64,000 nucleotides of DNA. Origin: Hemicordylus capensis. Lineage: Eukaryota; Chordata; Lepidosauria; Squamata; Cordylidae. The notes under the pieces were generated by a model that saw only the letters and a list, made by a program, of their open reading frames with translations, had not been told where the DNA came from and ran no database searches. Positions 9,881 through 20,368 of this stretch are shown here, piece after piece. Numbering within the stretch: the stretch's first letter is position 1; each line of letters starts with the position of its first letter. The translations under genes and the position numbers were made by a program. The stretch spans positions 9,491,982 to 9,555,981 of the forward strand of contig NC_069671.1 of the NCBI RefSeq assembly GCF_027244095.1, written 5' to 3'.

Positions 9881-10180
9881 AAAATTAATGTGGTTGTTGT
9901 ACCTGTGCTAAAGCGGTTTGTGGCCCGAGATTGATCTGAGATTCTCGCCCTGGATTGGCTTCACACAATCGTGCTGATGATGGTAACCCACATTAAACCA
10001 AGATTCGAACTATTCTGTGAACCAGGCCAGTGTCTTGCAATTCTTCCTATAGGAATTGGGTAGCTTATCCCTGAATCCTGCAGAAATTTGCTCCTGAAGG
10101 TTAAGGAGCTAGAACCTATCAGAACCTCCCAAGGAACCGCACCCTTTTAAAGAACTTCCAAATTCTCCCACCTCCAGTTA
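9881..10180. other. Unassigned; possible small inverted-repeat element
   Basis: Between about 9950 and 10030 a CCTGGATTGGCTTCACAC start and a CTGTGAACCAGGCC end are loosely inverse. I would not call an element on this alone. Confidence 0.3.
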
Positions 10181-10495
10181 GGAACATAGGAACATAGGAA
10201 ACTGCCATATACTGAGTCAGACCATTGGTCTATCTAGCTCAGGATTGTCTACACAGACTGGCAGCGGCTTCTCCAAGGTTGCAGGCAGGAGTCTCTCTCA
10301 GCCCTATCTTGGAGAAGCCAGGGAGGGAACTTGGAACCTAGATGCTCTTCCCAGAGCGGCTCCATCCCCTGAGGGGAATATCTTGCAGTGCTCACACATC
10401 AAGTCTCCCATTCAGATGCAACCAGGGCGGACCCTGCTTAGCTATGGGGATAAGTCATGCTTGCTACCACAAGACCAGCTCTCTTCTCCATGGGA
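10181..10495 (-). repeat. Composite 5S/tRNA SINE, full length
   Basis: Antisense, with a doubled 3' octamer at the left edge (GGAACATAGGAACATAGG). The body, degenerate tRNA-Ala module (ATGCTCTTCCCAGAGCGGC) and 5S block (complement of AGCTAAGCAGGGTCCGCCC) are present, and the leader ends at CCAGCTCTCTTCTCC. Confidence 0.92.
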
Positions 10496-11171
10496 ATTAG
10501 TTCATGGGAATTAGGCGATCACCTGCCCACAAAAGCGATCAGACCACGCAGTGCCAGGAGAGGTGTTTGCACTGAAAGACACCGACATCTCCCTCCCTGT
10601 AATAGGCATGGCTCTCTCAAAAGCAAACAATGCGCTTGCCAGCTCTGATCGACCTCGTCTCCACAATGTCATTTCCCTGCCCTTTTTGCTTTGCTAACTT
10701 ACCCTGAAGAGCTGCACCAGCTAAGCACATTACCGTAAATCCATAAGGCTTCCGGAGGTTTTAAAAAGAAAGACCTTGTTGCCAAAATATGGCTGAAGGA
10801 TATATTATTCATGCTACCCCGTGCGCTGCATCGAGCCTTATGCGGCTGCCTTAAACAGACTTGACAGTGTTGCACAAGACCTTTGTCAGCAGTCAACACA
10901 ACCTGACGGCACACAGAGGAGCTCACAGAGCGTATGCACCTGAAATTGGTGTTATAGATGGTCACATATCACAGTTTGTTCGGTGGTACGCCGCCCAGTG
11001 TGGCCCTGAATGCTATCAAAGTGAGTGCCTCGTGTTGCCCTTCAACTGGCCAGATTTCCCTACATCTTCTGCTTCACAGCACCGCTTGCAGAGGGGGCTG
11101 GCTTACCTGGAACGGAGCAAGGGCTCATGAAGAGGTGGGTTCCGGTGTAGCTAGGGGTGACGGGCGAACTT
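10496..11171. other. Unassigned interval before L2
   Basis: No clear repeat or exon. The last 200 bases may belong to the L2 that is recognisable from 11172, but I cannot read conserved protein there. Confidence 0.35.
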
Positions 11172-11529
11172 GGTTACACATATAACCAAGGCAGTGGATG
11201 CTCTGAACCGGGGCTTGGAGGTTCTTCTGGACTGGATGGGGGCAAACAAGCTGACACTTAATCCAGATAAGACGGAAGTGCTCTGGGTTGGTAGAACTAA
11301 TCATCAGAGTAATGAGGTAAATCTAGTCCTGGATGGGGTCACGTTCCCACTGAAAGACAAAATCCGCAGCTTGGGACTTTCTTCTTCCACATCTTCTGGA
11401 CCCAACGCTGTCCTTGGAGGCAGAGGTGGTGGCGGTGTGTAGAAGCGCCTTTTACCAACTACGGCTGGTACACCAGCTGGGACCCTACTTGGAGAAGTCA
11501 GACCTGACCTCAGTCACTCATGCGTTGGT
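11172..11529 (+). mobile_element. L2-type LINE, reverse-transcriptase C-terminal part
   Basis: Plus-strand frames give ALNRGLEVLLDWMGANKLTL then NPDKTEVLWVG (RT motif D region), VTFPLKDKIRSLG, and after a frame change SAFYQLRLVHQLGPYLEKSD followed by THALVT. This order is diagnostic of L2. At least one frameshift lies between 11380 and 11415. The copy is cut at about 11530 by an antisense LINE tail. Confidence 0.88.
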
Positions 11530-11568
11530 AACATATACTGCTTTTCAACAAAGGTTCCCAAAGCAGTT

Positions 11569-11644
<76 letters not shown>

Positions 11645-11838
11645 ATGGCTCCCTGTCCCCAAAGGGCTCACAATCTAAAAAAGAAAGAAAAGAAAAGAAA
11701 TATAAGATAGACACCAGCAACAGCCACTGGAGGGATACTCTGCCGAGGATGGATAGGGCCAGTTGCTCTGCTCCTGTTACACAAAAAGAATCACCACTTT
11801 TTAAAAAGTGCCTCTTTGCTCTGTTAGTAGGGGATACA
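11530..11838 (-). mobile_element. LINE 3' tail (GAGCCCTTTGGGGACAGG family) with (CT)n
   Basis: On the minus strand: GCAAAGAGGCACTTTTT, CAACTGGCCCTATCC, GTGGCTGTTGCTGGTGTC, AGATTGTGAGCCCTTTGGGG, then a (GA)n run (11572-11636 as CT), and TTGTTGAAAAGCAGTATATG. The family recurs near 13.8, 19.7, 30.7, 32.5, 51.6 and 62.3 kb and looks like an L2-type 3' UTR. It was inserted into the sense L2 fragment. Confidence 0.75.
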
Positions 11839-11939
11839 CAGTCCAAACCCAGGTAAAAGGACCCTTAAAAGTGAATATTGATACAAATGTGTGTCTGTGT
11901 GTCCACATACACATATACATACACACACATAGGAACTAT

Positions 11940-12396
11940 TGCAAACAACTGAAATAAAATAGATAGGATGAAATTCTTCTCCCTCTCCCATAACACTAGA
12001 ACCAGGGGTCATCCCATGAAATTGATTGCCAGGAAATCTAGGACCAGCAAATGGAAGTACTTTTTCACACAACACATAATCAACTTGTGGAATTCTCTGC
12101 CACGAGATGTGGGGACATCCAACAACCTGGATGGCTTTAAGAGGGGTTTGGATAACTTCATGGAGGAGAGGTCTATTGATGGCTACTAGTCAGACGGCTG
12201 TAGGCTACCTCCAGCCTCCAGGGCGGGGTGCCTCTGGGTACCAGTTGCAGGGGAGTAAAAGCAGGAGAGAGGGCATGCCCTCAACTCCTGCCTGTGGCTT
12301 CCAGCAGCATCTGGTGGGCCACTGTGCGAAATGGGATGCTGGACTAGATGGGCTTCCTTGGGCCTGATCCAGCAGGGCTGTTCTTATGTTCTTATG
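11940..12396 (+). mobile_element. CR1 LINE 3' end
   Basis: Encodes KWKYFFTQHIINLWNSLPRD then VGTSNNLDGFKRGLDNFMEE, the typical CR1 ORF2 terminus, followed by a 3' UTR. It ends with CTAGATGGGCTTCCTTGG, CCTGATCCAGCAGGGC and the octamer repeat TTCTTATGTTCTTATG, the characteristic CR1 end. 5'-truncated. Confidence 0.88.
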
Positions 12397-13465
12397 AAAC
12401 AAACTAAACACCTGAATTAACCATTTCTAACACACCAGGTGCTGATCTTAATTGCAGCCGTCAGAATTTGGCCACCAGATGCAAGACTTTGGTGTATTTA
12501 TAAGAAAGAAATAAGTTCATAGAGAACTCATCAGAGTTATTTGGGCATCTAAAAACGAGAGGAGCAATATGTGGTGTGGCCACGCAGCGCAGCGGAGGCA
12601 GAGACAGCTATCGCTCATCTGCGGGGGAAGGCAGACAAACCTCTACCTTCCCTGCAGCCCTCCCACGCAGCATTATATTCTTAAGGTCTGATCCTGGAAT
12701 GTACTTAGATTGTTTCACAGTGGCCTGGAACCTCAGGATGGAGGACAGCATAGGAATGGAGCAATAGATAAAGATGTCCATAAATTTGCACCTTTGATTT
12801 CCCATCCAATTTGGGATGGTTGGATATATGTGACCTGCACATATATGGTGATGCACTCATATCCTTCTGGTGCAGCAAAGTGCATGCCATCTTTCCAACA
12901 GCTGACTGCAAAATTGGATTTGACAATACATTCGCAATACTGGCCTTGCCAGGGACGTCAGAAGTCACTTTACACAACAGATAGAATAAATGTAATAATT
13001 CACCCTGCAATCAAGCTGTCCATCTGCTGGCCTAAAAGCCGCTCACTTTACCTTCACAACTGGCAAGGCAGATCATCCAATAAAGGAAAGTCAAGGGGAA
13101 ATAAAAGACAAACGCTTCCCTTTATTATGTGGAGGCAAGTGAAATGTACCTCAGGGACCAAGCTGGCTTGTAATTGGTTTGTTTTATTCCTTTTAACATG
13201 CTTAACCTTCCTTTCAACCCAAATCGGGGCCCCGAGAAAGCTTAGGACAAACAAAGAGCAACCTGGAAACATTAAAACTGCATGCAAATTATAAAAACAG
13301 CAAGCATGAGATAGATAGATGTAAACGGAGCAAGAGGTAATACACAGACCACCAAAACAGCAAGCAGAAAAACCATTTTCCAAACGCAGCCAAGAATATT
13401 CCAGGAACTTAGCAGGTGTGCATCCCATGCCTCTGCATGTTTACTTAGAAGAGAGACCAGAAACT
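12397..13465. other. Single-copy-looking interval
   Basis: No repeat recognised. An open frame of 194 codons lies at 12710-13294 (+), but its composition is that of random translation and no domain is recognisable. I do not call it a gene. Confidence 0.4.
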
Positions 13466-13466
13466 G

Positions 13467-13492
13467 GAAACATAGGAAGCTGCCATATATTA
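13467..13492 (-). repeat. SINE 3'-terminal scrap
   Basis: GAAACATAGGAAGCTGCCAT followed by ATATT is the antisense terminus of the common SINE body. The remainder is missing. Confidence 0.65.
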
Positions 13493-13649
13493 AGGCTATT
13501 CACTTTACCAGGGGTGGATGGGTGGAAGGGACATTGCTGGCCCTATGCAAACAGCTTATTCTGTAGCAGAACCAGCTTCGGATGTCCCTGAACCATCCTT
13601 CGGTTCTCTGGACCACCCTGCAGACTGCCTACAAAGAGAGAGTTAGAAG

Positions 13650-14001
13650 AGTTACCCCTGGTAGCTTGGCAAAGAGGCACCTTTTAATGTGGTGATGCTC
13701 TTATATTTAGCAGGGGGAGAGTAACTGGCCCTATCCATCCCCAGCACAGCATCCCTCCAGTGACTGTTGCTGGCGTCTCTCTTACGTTTCTTTTTCGATT
13801 GTGAGCCCTTTGGGGACAGGGAGCCATCCATCTTATTTAGGGTCCTGTAGGGTCCTAGGCAGTCACTGTGCCAAGTTTGGTGCTGATAGATTGTGAGCCC
13901 TTTGGGGACAGGGAGCCATCTTATTTATTTATTATTTCTCTGTATAAACCACTCTGAGCCATTTTTGGAAGAGCGGTATAGAAATCCATTTAATAACAAC
14001 A
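13650..14001 (+). mobile_element. LINE 3' tail (GAGCCCTTTGGGGACAGG family)
   Basis: CCCTGGTAGCTTGGCAAAGA, CAGGGGGAGAGTAACTGGCC, CAGTGACTGTTGCTGGCG, and GATTGTGAGCCCTTTGGGG twice (13798 and 13892), so there is a roughly 90-bp internal duplication. It ends ATTTTTGGAAGAGCGGTATA plus (AAC)n. Confidence 0.75.
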
Positions 14002-14009
14002 ACAACAAA

Positions 14010-14360
14010 CAACCTAGGGAGTGGTCATTGGCGCCCTAGGTGCAATTTCAAAACAACTTGAAGAGCGCCTCAGCACCATAGGGGCCACAGAAATCACCAT
14101 CAGCCAACTACAAAAAACCCCAAAACTTTACTGGGAACAGCCTACATTTTGCAGTGATACCTATAACAACATTGATAACAAAATTCTGGCACCCCAGGTC
14201 TTCGGGAAGGACTCGAAGTCTGGATAACACAAACCAATCAATAACACCTGTCTGACTGTGCAAACAAAAAACAAAAATAAAAACAAAAATAAAAATAAAA
14301 ATAAAAATGAATGTTAAGCTGGTCTAAGGACCGTAATAAAACTTACTTACTACTACTAAT
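14010..14360 (+). mobile_element. LINE 3' end, possibly R4/Dong-like
   Basis: Encodes VVIGALGAISKQLEERLSTI followed by TISQLQKTPKLYW, a C-terminal stretch I associate with LINEs of the R4/Dong type (recollection, not searched). A (AAAAT)n-rich 3' UTR then ends GGTCTAAGGACCGTAATAAA with ACTT and TACT repeats. Confidence 0.5.
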
Positions 14361-15097
14361 AATAATAATATGACCTTTCGTGTGACAATCTATTTTCCTG
14401 TATGCAGTTATTCATACTTTTTCTCTATTTTGTAGGTGAATATAGTACTGATCTGAAATGCACCATCCATTTCTCCCCACTCCCACCAGATGCTCTCAAA
14501 CCCCAAAACTATTATTCTGGGCTAAGAAAGCTCACATTCTGAATACCTAGTCTTCTTACGGGTTCACTTTCTACAATCAATGAGCATCTTTCTACTGCAT
14601 GTAGCCATCTGGCCAAGGTCTATATTCTGTGTATGCATCAAGTTTATCTCTCTTTGCAAGGGCTTCCAAAAAGTGTTCCTTTGTTAATTAAAAATATAGA
14701 AAGCAAGAGGGCTGGTTGACTTCCAGAGGGTCATTTCATCCTTTCAGCTGGAACAAAAGCTAGGGTGCTATGAAAAGAATGCCACAGTGAAGGCTACTGC
14801 ATGTGATGAATCTCAGATTAAAGATAAACCAGGCTGAAAAGCTCCTTTTAAAAAACTAGATATTCACTGTGTGTATGGATAAGCATCTCTCCTTGTACGT
14901 TTGGATCTAATCACAAATGCAGGACAAAGAAGCTGATTATTGCTCTTAAAGCTGGTGGTACAGAGAACTCCTATTCTGGTTTGCTCATTCTTTGAATACC
15001 ACCGCTTCTTCTATACATTGGAGCTTCCACGGAATAGGATTCTTGAAAGGTTTCCTAATTAAAACTCAGTTGGGCAGTTCACACAATCATAATTAAG
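14361..15097. other. Unassigned interval
   Basis: No repeat or exon recognised. A GCAGTTCACACAATCATA motif at about 15075 resembles the ends of MITEs near 50.1 kb. Confidence 0.4.
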
Positions 15098-15282
15098 TAG
15101 GGGTGAGTGGAACTGGCTTGAATTGGTTCGATTCGAAATGGCCTGGTTCTATTTGAACCGGCCTGGTTCAGCTGGTTTGAGCTTGAACCAGCCCAGCCCC
15201 CCAAAAGAGGGGCCCGGTCCGCTCTCGAATAGAACTGGGCCCTGTTTGGATTGAAGTGATTCCCAGCCTGGTTCACTCCCTC
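15098..15282. mobile_element. hAT-like MITE, TAGGG-end family
   Basis: Begins TAGGGGTGAGTGGAACTGG and ends CCTGGTTCACTCCCTCA, so the ends are inverse. The interior is rich in GGTTC/GAACC words, as at 53.5 and 59.6 kb. No target duplication is readable. Confidence 0.55.
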
Positions 15283-15284
15283 AC

Positions 15285-15412
15285 ATCTCCAGATACAGCT
15301 GAGAGAGATTCCTGCCTGTAACTTTGGAGAAGTCGCTGCCAGTCTTCATGGACAATATTGAACTAGATGGACCAATGGTCGGACTCAGTATATGGCAGCT
15401 TCCTATGTTCCA
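15285..15412 (+). repeat. SINE body fragment
   Basis: ACATCTCCAGATACAGCTGA through AACTAGATGGACCAATGG to the end GCTTCCTATGTTCC. The head is missing. Confidence 0.82.
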
Positions 15413-15835
15413 AATTCTGGGGTAGAACTACCTTGATGGGAGTCAGCAAGATTCTTAACCATGCTTTCTTTGAAGTTTCCTTGCAACTGATTACATTGCC
15501 AAATCAAACATTCTTTGGTTCAAACATTAACATGAAATGTGGATTTCCTCCTGTGAGTAATGAAAATGCGGGAGTGGGGCTTGCACGTACAACCTTTGTA
15601 AGAGTCAAGAATGGCGGCAGAGACATCTGAGCAGGTGGGCCCATGGAAGGAGCTTTCGCCGCCATCTCCACCACCAGCTCCGTGTCATCACCCATCCTCT
15701 CTGTGGCCATAGGGGGCTAAATGGGCTGTGGGGGGGGGGGTGGGCAGGAAGGAGGTTTCAACAACTCTGCTGCTATCCAGGATGGCAGGAAGTGGCTTGA
15801 ACCGGGGGAAGGCGATGCCAGCAGCCGGATTGGTG
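15413..15835. other. Unassigned, possibly Helitron interior
   Basis: Includes G-rich tracts at 15729-15740 and 15829-15846. It may be the degraded body of the Helitron whose 3' end lies at 15836-15902, but I cannot align it to the other copies. Confidence 0.35.
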
Positions 15836-15902
15836 GTGGTGGTGGGGTGTGGGTAGAGACAGGGAGAACCAGAGCACAGATACTCTGCACCCGGCCAGCT
15901 AG
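15836..15902 (+). mobile_element. Helitron 3' terminus
   Basis: GAGCACAGATACTCTGCACC followed by CGGCCAGCTAG matches the ends at 58.5 and 39.6 kb. A short hairpin (CAGA-TAC-TCTG) is followed by about 11 bases and the terminal CTAG (15899-15902), with T as the next base, as expected for insertion between A and T. Confidence 0.7.
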
Positions 15903-15959
15903 TTCTCCATAATTTTCATTATTGTCTCCAGGGGCAACTGAAATAGTCCAGCTCATCTC

Positions 15960-16016
15960 TGCAACAACAACAACAACAATTTCTATACCACTTTTCAACA
16001 AAGGTTTCCCACCATA
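15960..16016 (-). mobile_element. LINE 3' tail scrap
   Basis: (CAA)n and then TTTCTATACCACTTTTCAAC, the complement of a LINE end GTTGAAAAGTGGTATAGAAA. Confidence 0.6.
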
Positions 16017-16046
16017 GATTTCGGAACCACTGGTTAGAGTGAATGG

Positions 16047-16488
16047 CCTGGTTCAGATGTAAGAGGAAAGCGGAGGTCCTTTTACCTCCAGTTTCCCAAC
16101 CCAAATGTCCGAATTCAGGGAAATTGAGATTGCTTAGGAAAGCAACCTGCAGTTTCCCTCCACTCTGAACCATTGGCCAGAGTGGAATTTCACTGCCACA
16201 AAGTCCATTTCTGAGATGCCAGCATTGCATCCAAATGCTGGCACCATAGATTTGACCCCAGAGAACCAGAGTTGAGGGAGGAAGCTCCTCCCTCACTCTG
16301 GCCTGATTAGCTGTGTGGGCTGTCTTTCAGGAACAAATGAAGCCCCCACAGCCAGCTCCCCCACCTCTCTGCAGTGTCTATGACAGCAGAGAGACTGCTT
16401 TCCCCCACGTCCAAATGTGGATGGGAGAGCTGGGGGAGTGGAACCGCAGGTCCATTAGACCCATGGTTCCATGTTACATCTGAACCGG
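16047..16488. mobile_element. TIR element (CCTGGTTCAGATGTAA ends)
   Basis: The left end CCTGGTTCAGATGTAA (16047-16062) is inverse to the right end TTACATCTGAACCGG (16474-16488). About 440 bp, with internal partial symmetry (TCCACTCTGAACCATTGG). No transposase. The superfamily is not settled; hAT is my guess. Confidence 0.65.
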
Positions 16489-17077
16489 ATGATTCTGATC
16501 CTTTCGCTTTTGCAACACAGAAGGGGAAAGAACGCAGTATTGGAGAAATGAGAGGAGGCTTGCTTAGGAAAAGTAAAAGTTTGGCAACTTCCATTTTAAA
16601 TTCAGCTCGCAGTCAAGGCTCATAAAATGGATCGTTGCTGGCTGTATGTATTAGAAAAATGGGGAGTCGTTTTTGAATCGTTCTTTTTGATGATGGGCTC
16701 CTTGCAGTGCTTCAAATGGGCTGGTGACTCAGCATGTTTACGCTGTCTGGGCCCATTAATTCCATAAAAGTAGCTTCTCTCAACAGGCCATCGAAACAGG
16801 CCAAGCCTCAGCATCCTTATTGATAGCATTAAGGGGCCTATCAATAATGTGGTACACCAGGACATAAAGATCTCCATGCTGAGTCAAGCCAATGGTCCAC
16901 TAAGCTCAATGTTCTGAGAGTGGCCAGCTAGAAACTGAGGAGAGGTTCACAAGCAGGGTCATGACAGCACTGTCCAGTTCTGTTAACCTCTATCATCTAG
17001 CAAGCTGCAACCAACATTTCAGGTTGGTTGGTTGTGTTTCTGGTCAGCCCCTGACAAAGCTGCCACAGATGGATTGG
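16489..17077. other. Unassigned interval
   Basis: A weak SINE-like piece occurs at 16876-16915 (CTGAGTCAAGCCAATGGTCC). The rest is unrecognised. Confidence 0.4.
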
Positions 17078-17388
17078 AGAGGAGAGCTGGTCATGTGGTA
17101 GCAAGCATGACTGGTCCCGCTAGCTAAGCAAGGTCTGCCCTGGTTGCATATGAAAGGGAGACTAGAAGTGTGAGCACTGTAAGATATTGCCCTCTGGGGA
17201 TGGAGCTGCTCTGGGAAGAGCAGAAGGTTTCAAGTTCCCTCCCTGGCAGCATCTCCAAGATAGGGCTGAGAGAGACTCCTGCCTGTAACCTTGAAGAAGC
17301 CACTGCCAGTCTGTGAAGACAATACTGAGCTCGATAAACCAATGTTCTGACTCAGTATATGGCAGCTTTCTATGTTCCTATATTCACT
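17078..17388 (+). repeat. Composite 5S/tRNA SINE, full length
   Basis: Leader GAGAGCTGGTCATGTGGTAG, 5S block TAGCTAAGCAAGGTCTGCCC and GAAAGGGAGACTAG, degenerate tRNA-Ala module CTGCTCTGGGAAGAGCAG, body, then TTTCTATGTTCCTAT. A good reference copy on the plus strand. Confidence 0.93.
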
Positions 17389-18055
17389 AAAAGGAATGGA
17401 CTAGAGCCGGATTTGTTAGACTATAGGCCCAATAAATGGAAGTTAGAGGTATCCAGCCTAGGCTTGGAGTCTTGGGAGAACCCACAATAATCCCTCCAAT
17501 TTAGCTCACTCAAATGTGGGTAGCCAAGTTTCTCTACTTTCTTCTTTACCAGAGTAGGAGGGAAAGAGAGCTCCCATTCCTCAATGTTTTTGATCGCATG
17601 TGGGCATTTCCTCTTGCAGCAGCTCCTGCCAGCTAGCCGCCATGTTTGTCATAGAGAGCTGTGGCTGTAGGGGCTGCTCTATGTGAATGTGCCACTCTGC
17701 ACAGCACACTCTACGATCCTTTCCTCAAAATGGCCTGAATAAGTCTGGGCTCCTGCCCCCTCAGAAAGGCTGATGTACAGGGGAGTCTCCAGTTTCCAGC
17801 CAGTGCAATGCATCCTGGGAGAGTTCTTTCAATCCTTGGAGGAACCAGCTCCTAGATTCTAAAATGGAGATCGCTGTCACTTTACTTGTGTGTGCTCTAC
17901 TCTTGCAGAGCCAAATGGGGTTTTTGCTCATCTGTCAGGTCCAGGGTAGGAGCTCTTCCCCTAAAAGAACCACCCCCAGATGTCCATGTGAATGGCCTTT
18001 ATAGCTGCCATCATTCCCAGCCTTAACTGAAAGACACATGCCTTGAAGACCTTGG
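17389..18055. other. Unassigned interval
   Basis: No repeat or exon recognised. Confidence 0.4.
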
Positions 18056-18275
18056 GAAGGGAAGAATTGTAGCTCAATGGAAAAACATCTGATTTGCAAG
18101 CAGACCATCCCAGGTTCAATCCCGGGTATCTCCAGGAAAGGCTGGGAAACACCCATCTGAAACTCTGAAGAGCAGTCAGTGCAGACAATGCTGAGATAGA
18201 TGGACAAATGGTCTGACTCGGTTTAAAGCAGCTGCCAGTCAGTGTAGACAGTACTGAGACTGATCATCCAAAGGC
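18056..18275 (+). repeat. tRNA-Ala-headed SINE
   Basis: A box TTGTAGCTCAATGG and B box CCCAGGTTCAATCCCGGG, then the body with a second short copy of GCTGCCAGTCAGTGTAGACA near the end (about 18231), which suggests an internal duplication of the 3' part. Confidence 0.85.
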
Positions 18276-19239
18276 CAACAGAAGTCTGCTAACTGTAAGC
18301 AGGCGTGGACAGCACAACCATCCACAGGCAGCAAGTTTAGGCAGCTGCCAGGGACACCATGAATGTTCGGAGGACTCACTGAGCTAGCCAGAAGCAGCCA
18401 CTTGTTTGATAGCCATCCTCGGCATCTGAAGCATCAGCCCTCAAGACGACTGAGTGCGATGTACACATCTCTATACACCCTCATTGTATTTCAAATAAGC
18501 TGGGCATCTAATCACCTGGGATTCTCCCAGCCCTTTTCGGCACTACAAGCCCAGATTTCCGACGGTGCACTCCAAAACATCTGCAGCCCCACTGATTCCT
18601 TGACACTCCAGTTTCAAGCTGTTTCGCTGAGGAGAATGGAAGCTTTCATAGCTGTGCTGCTCTGAATATTCAACTATTGCTCATTCCGCAATAACAGAAA
18701 TGTGGCACGGCAGGTGTGCTCAATGTTGCAAATGAATGTGAATAACAACCCGTCGCTGCGAAGAATTTCAATGATCTTCTCCCCCACCTTCACGGCCCCA
18801 GCAGCGGTGTTTTGAAACAATGGTGTTTATCTGATGAAATGAGACTGTTCTTTCTTAACCGCCTGTGGTTGAGCCTTAATCTTAGTTACTGAAATTATCT
18901 GACAGCACAATAACTGTTTTTTAAACGAGGTCATTTTCTGGTCCCGTCTCGTGGTTTTCTAATTTGGAAGAGAAAAAAATAGGGAGAGACGGGCGAGCCT
19001 TTCAATAGGAAGATAATTTTGGAGCTCAGTGACTCTTTAGGAATATGAAGGGAAGAATTAGGAAGGGGAGAAAGAGATGGAGTCTATAATTTAGTTGAAA
19101 GCAAAGTCCAATTTATTTCTATGGGTTATTAGTGTTGGTAAAATGAAACAACCCATCCACTTGGCATGGTCTGATGGATAGAATAATAAAACCAGGTTGT
19201 TTGCTTTCTCTCAGTTTGAATTGTCAAAATCTATAACGT
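18276..19239. other. Single-copy-looking island
   Basis: No repeat recognised. The part at 18690-19120 is AT-rich and repeat-free, containing for example GATCTTCTCCCCCACCTTCA and CAGCACAATAACTGTTTTTT. It is a candidate for conserved non-coding sequence but has no coding signature. Confidence 0.35.
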
Positions 19240-19582
19240 TCTCCACTCGAGCAGCGTGGAGAGGCGTGAGGGGCTTTGCGGGGACAGCAGGCTTGGCCTG
19301 TTCTCCCCGCACACGAGCAGTCGGCTCGTCCTGGGTGGCCGAATCGACCGCCCATACGATTACCAGCTCCGTCACGGAGCTGGTTGGGGCTGGGGGGCTC
19401 CTGATCCCCCATGCTAGTGCACTGGGCATTCTGGGGATTCCCCCCAACATCTGGAAGCTTCTTGTAGCCTCCAGGTTGGGGGTCTCCTCATGGAGCCCCA
19501 TGGCTCCCATTGCAGCACATGACCAGGTGAAACGGGGCTAGCCTCCCTTAACCCGTTTTCGCCTGGTTGTAAGAATAGTCTC
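19240..19582. mobile_element. GC-rich MITE of the GAGGC-GTTCTCAC family
   Basis: Shares GGGGACAGCAGGCTTGG / TTCTCCCCGCA, GATTACCAGCTCCGTCACGG, GGCATTCTGGGGA and GGGGTCTCCTCA with elements at 49.7, 55.8 and 62.4 kb. Its right edge GGTTGTAAGAATAGTCTC matches the inverted terminus of those copies. The left TIR is degraded. Confidence 0.6.
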
Positions 19583-19639
19583 TATATCTGTTTCCAAGCC
19601 ACGAATGTGTACAAAACACAGTAAAATGTGTTTTTCAGC

Positions 19640-19838
19640 CCCAGGACAGTACCTCCAGTGACTGTTGCTGGTATCTATCTTGTGTTTCTTTTTAGATTGT
19701 GGGCCCTTTGGGGACAGGGAGCCATCTTATTTATATTTTATTTCTCTGTGCAAACTGCCTGAGCCATTTTTTGGAAGGGAGGTATAGAAATTGAATGAAT
19801 GAATGAATGAATGAATGAATGAATGAATGAATGAATGA
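19640..19838 (+). mobile_element. LINE 3' tail with (GAAT)n
   Basis: CAGTACCTCCAGTGACTGTT, GATTGTGGGCCCTTTGGGGA, GAGCCATTTTTTGGAAGG and GAGGTATAGAAATTGAAT, followed by about eleven GAAT units (19793-19838). Confidence 0.8.
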
Positions 19839-19954
19839 ATCTATACAGATGTCGAATAAAGTCATCAAATGCTCTGATTCCATGGTTTGATGAGAGGAAC
19901 GTGTGATCAAGTCACTTCTATGCCTGAGCACAAGAATGCCTTTATTTTGCATAG

Positions 19955-20290
19955 GGACATCAGAAGCTGTCTTATACTGATTCAGACCCTTAGTCCATCT
20001 AGCTTAGTATTGTTTACACCAGGGGATCCCGACCTGTGGTACTCCAGATGTTGTGCAACTACAACTCCCATCATCTCCAGCTAGAGTGGCTGGGAATGAT
20101 GGCAGCTGTAGTTCAGCAACATCTGGAGTACCACAGGTGGGGAATCCCTGGACTACCCTGATTGGAAATCGCAACCCAGAATTTCAGACAAGAGTCTTTC
20201 CCGGCCCGACCTAGAGATGCCAGGGATTGAACCAGGGACCTCCTGCATGCAAAGAAGATGCTGTATCACTGAGCTACAGTCTTTTCCCCC
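19955..20290 (-). repeat. tRNA-Ala SINE interrupted by a hAT MITE
   Basis: The antisense 3' part is at 19955-20019 (GACCCTTAGTCCATCTAGC) and the body plus tRNA head at 20151-20290 (GGGATTGAACCAGGGACC, ATCACTGAGCTACAG). A palindromic MITE fills the gap. Confidence 0.88.
20020..20150. mobile_element. hAT-type palindromic MITE inside a SINE
   Basis: Begins CAGGGGATCCCGACCTGTGG and ends CCACAGGTGGGGAATCCCTG. The long inner arms are inverse (AACTACAACTCCCATCATC against GGCAGCTGTAGTTCAGCAAC, loosely). The flanking 8-mers GTTTACAC and GACTACCC both come from the SINE's own TGTCTACAC region, consistent with an aged 8-bp duplication. Confidence 0.88.
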
Positions 20291-20368
20291 TCCTCAAGAA
20301 CTTCAAGGCATGCGTCTTTCTCAAGTCTGCAACCTGAAATTCTTGATAACCAGAGAAGTGAAAGAATG

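Noticed and set aside
12710-13294. 194-codon open frame
   Set aside because: No domain, no repeat in sequence order, composition of random translation, and no splice context.
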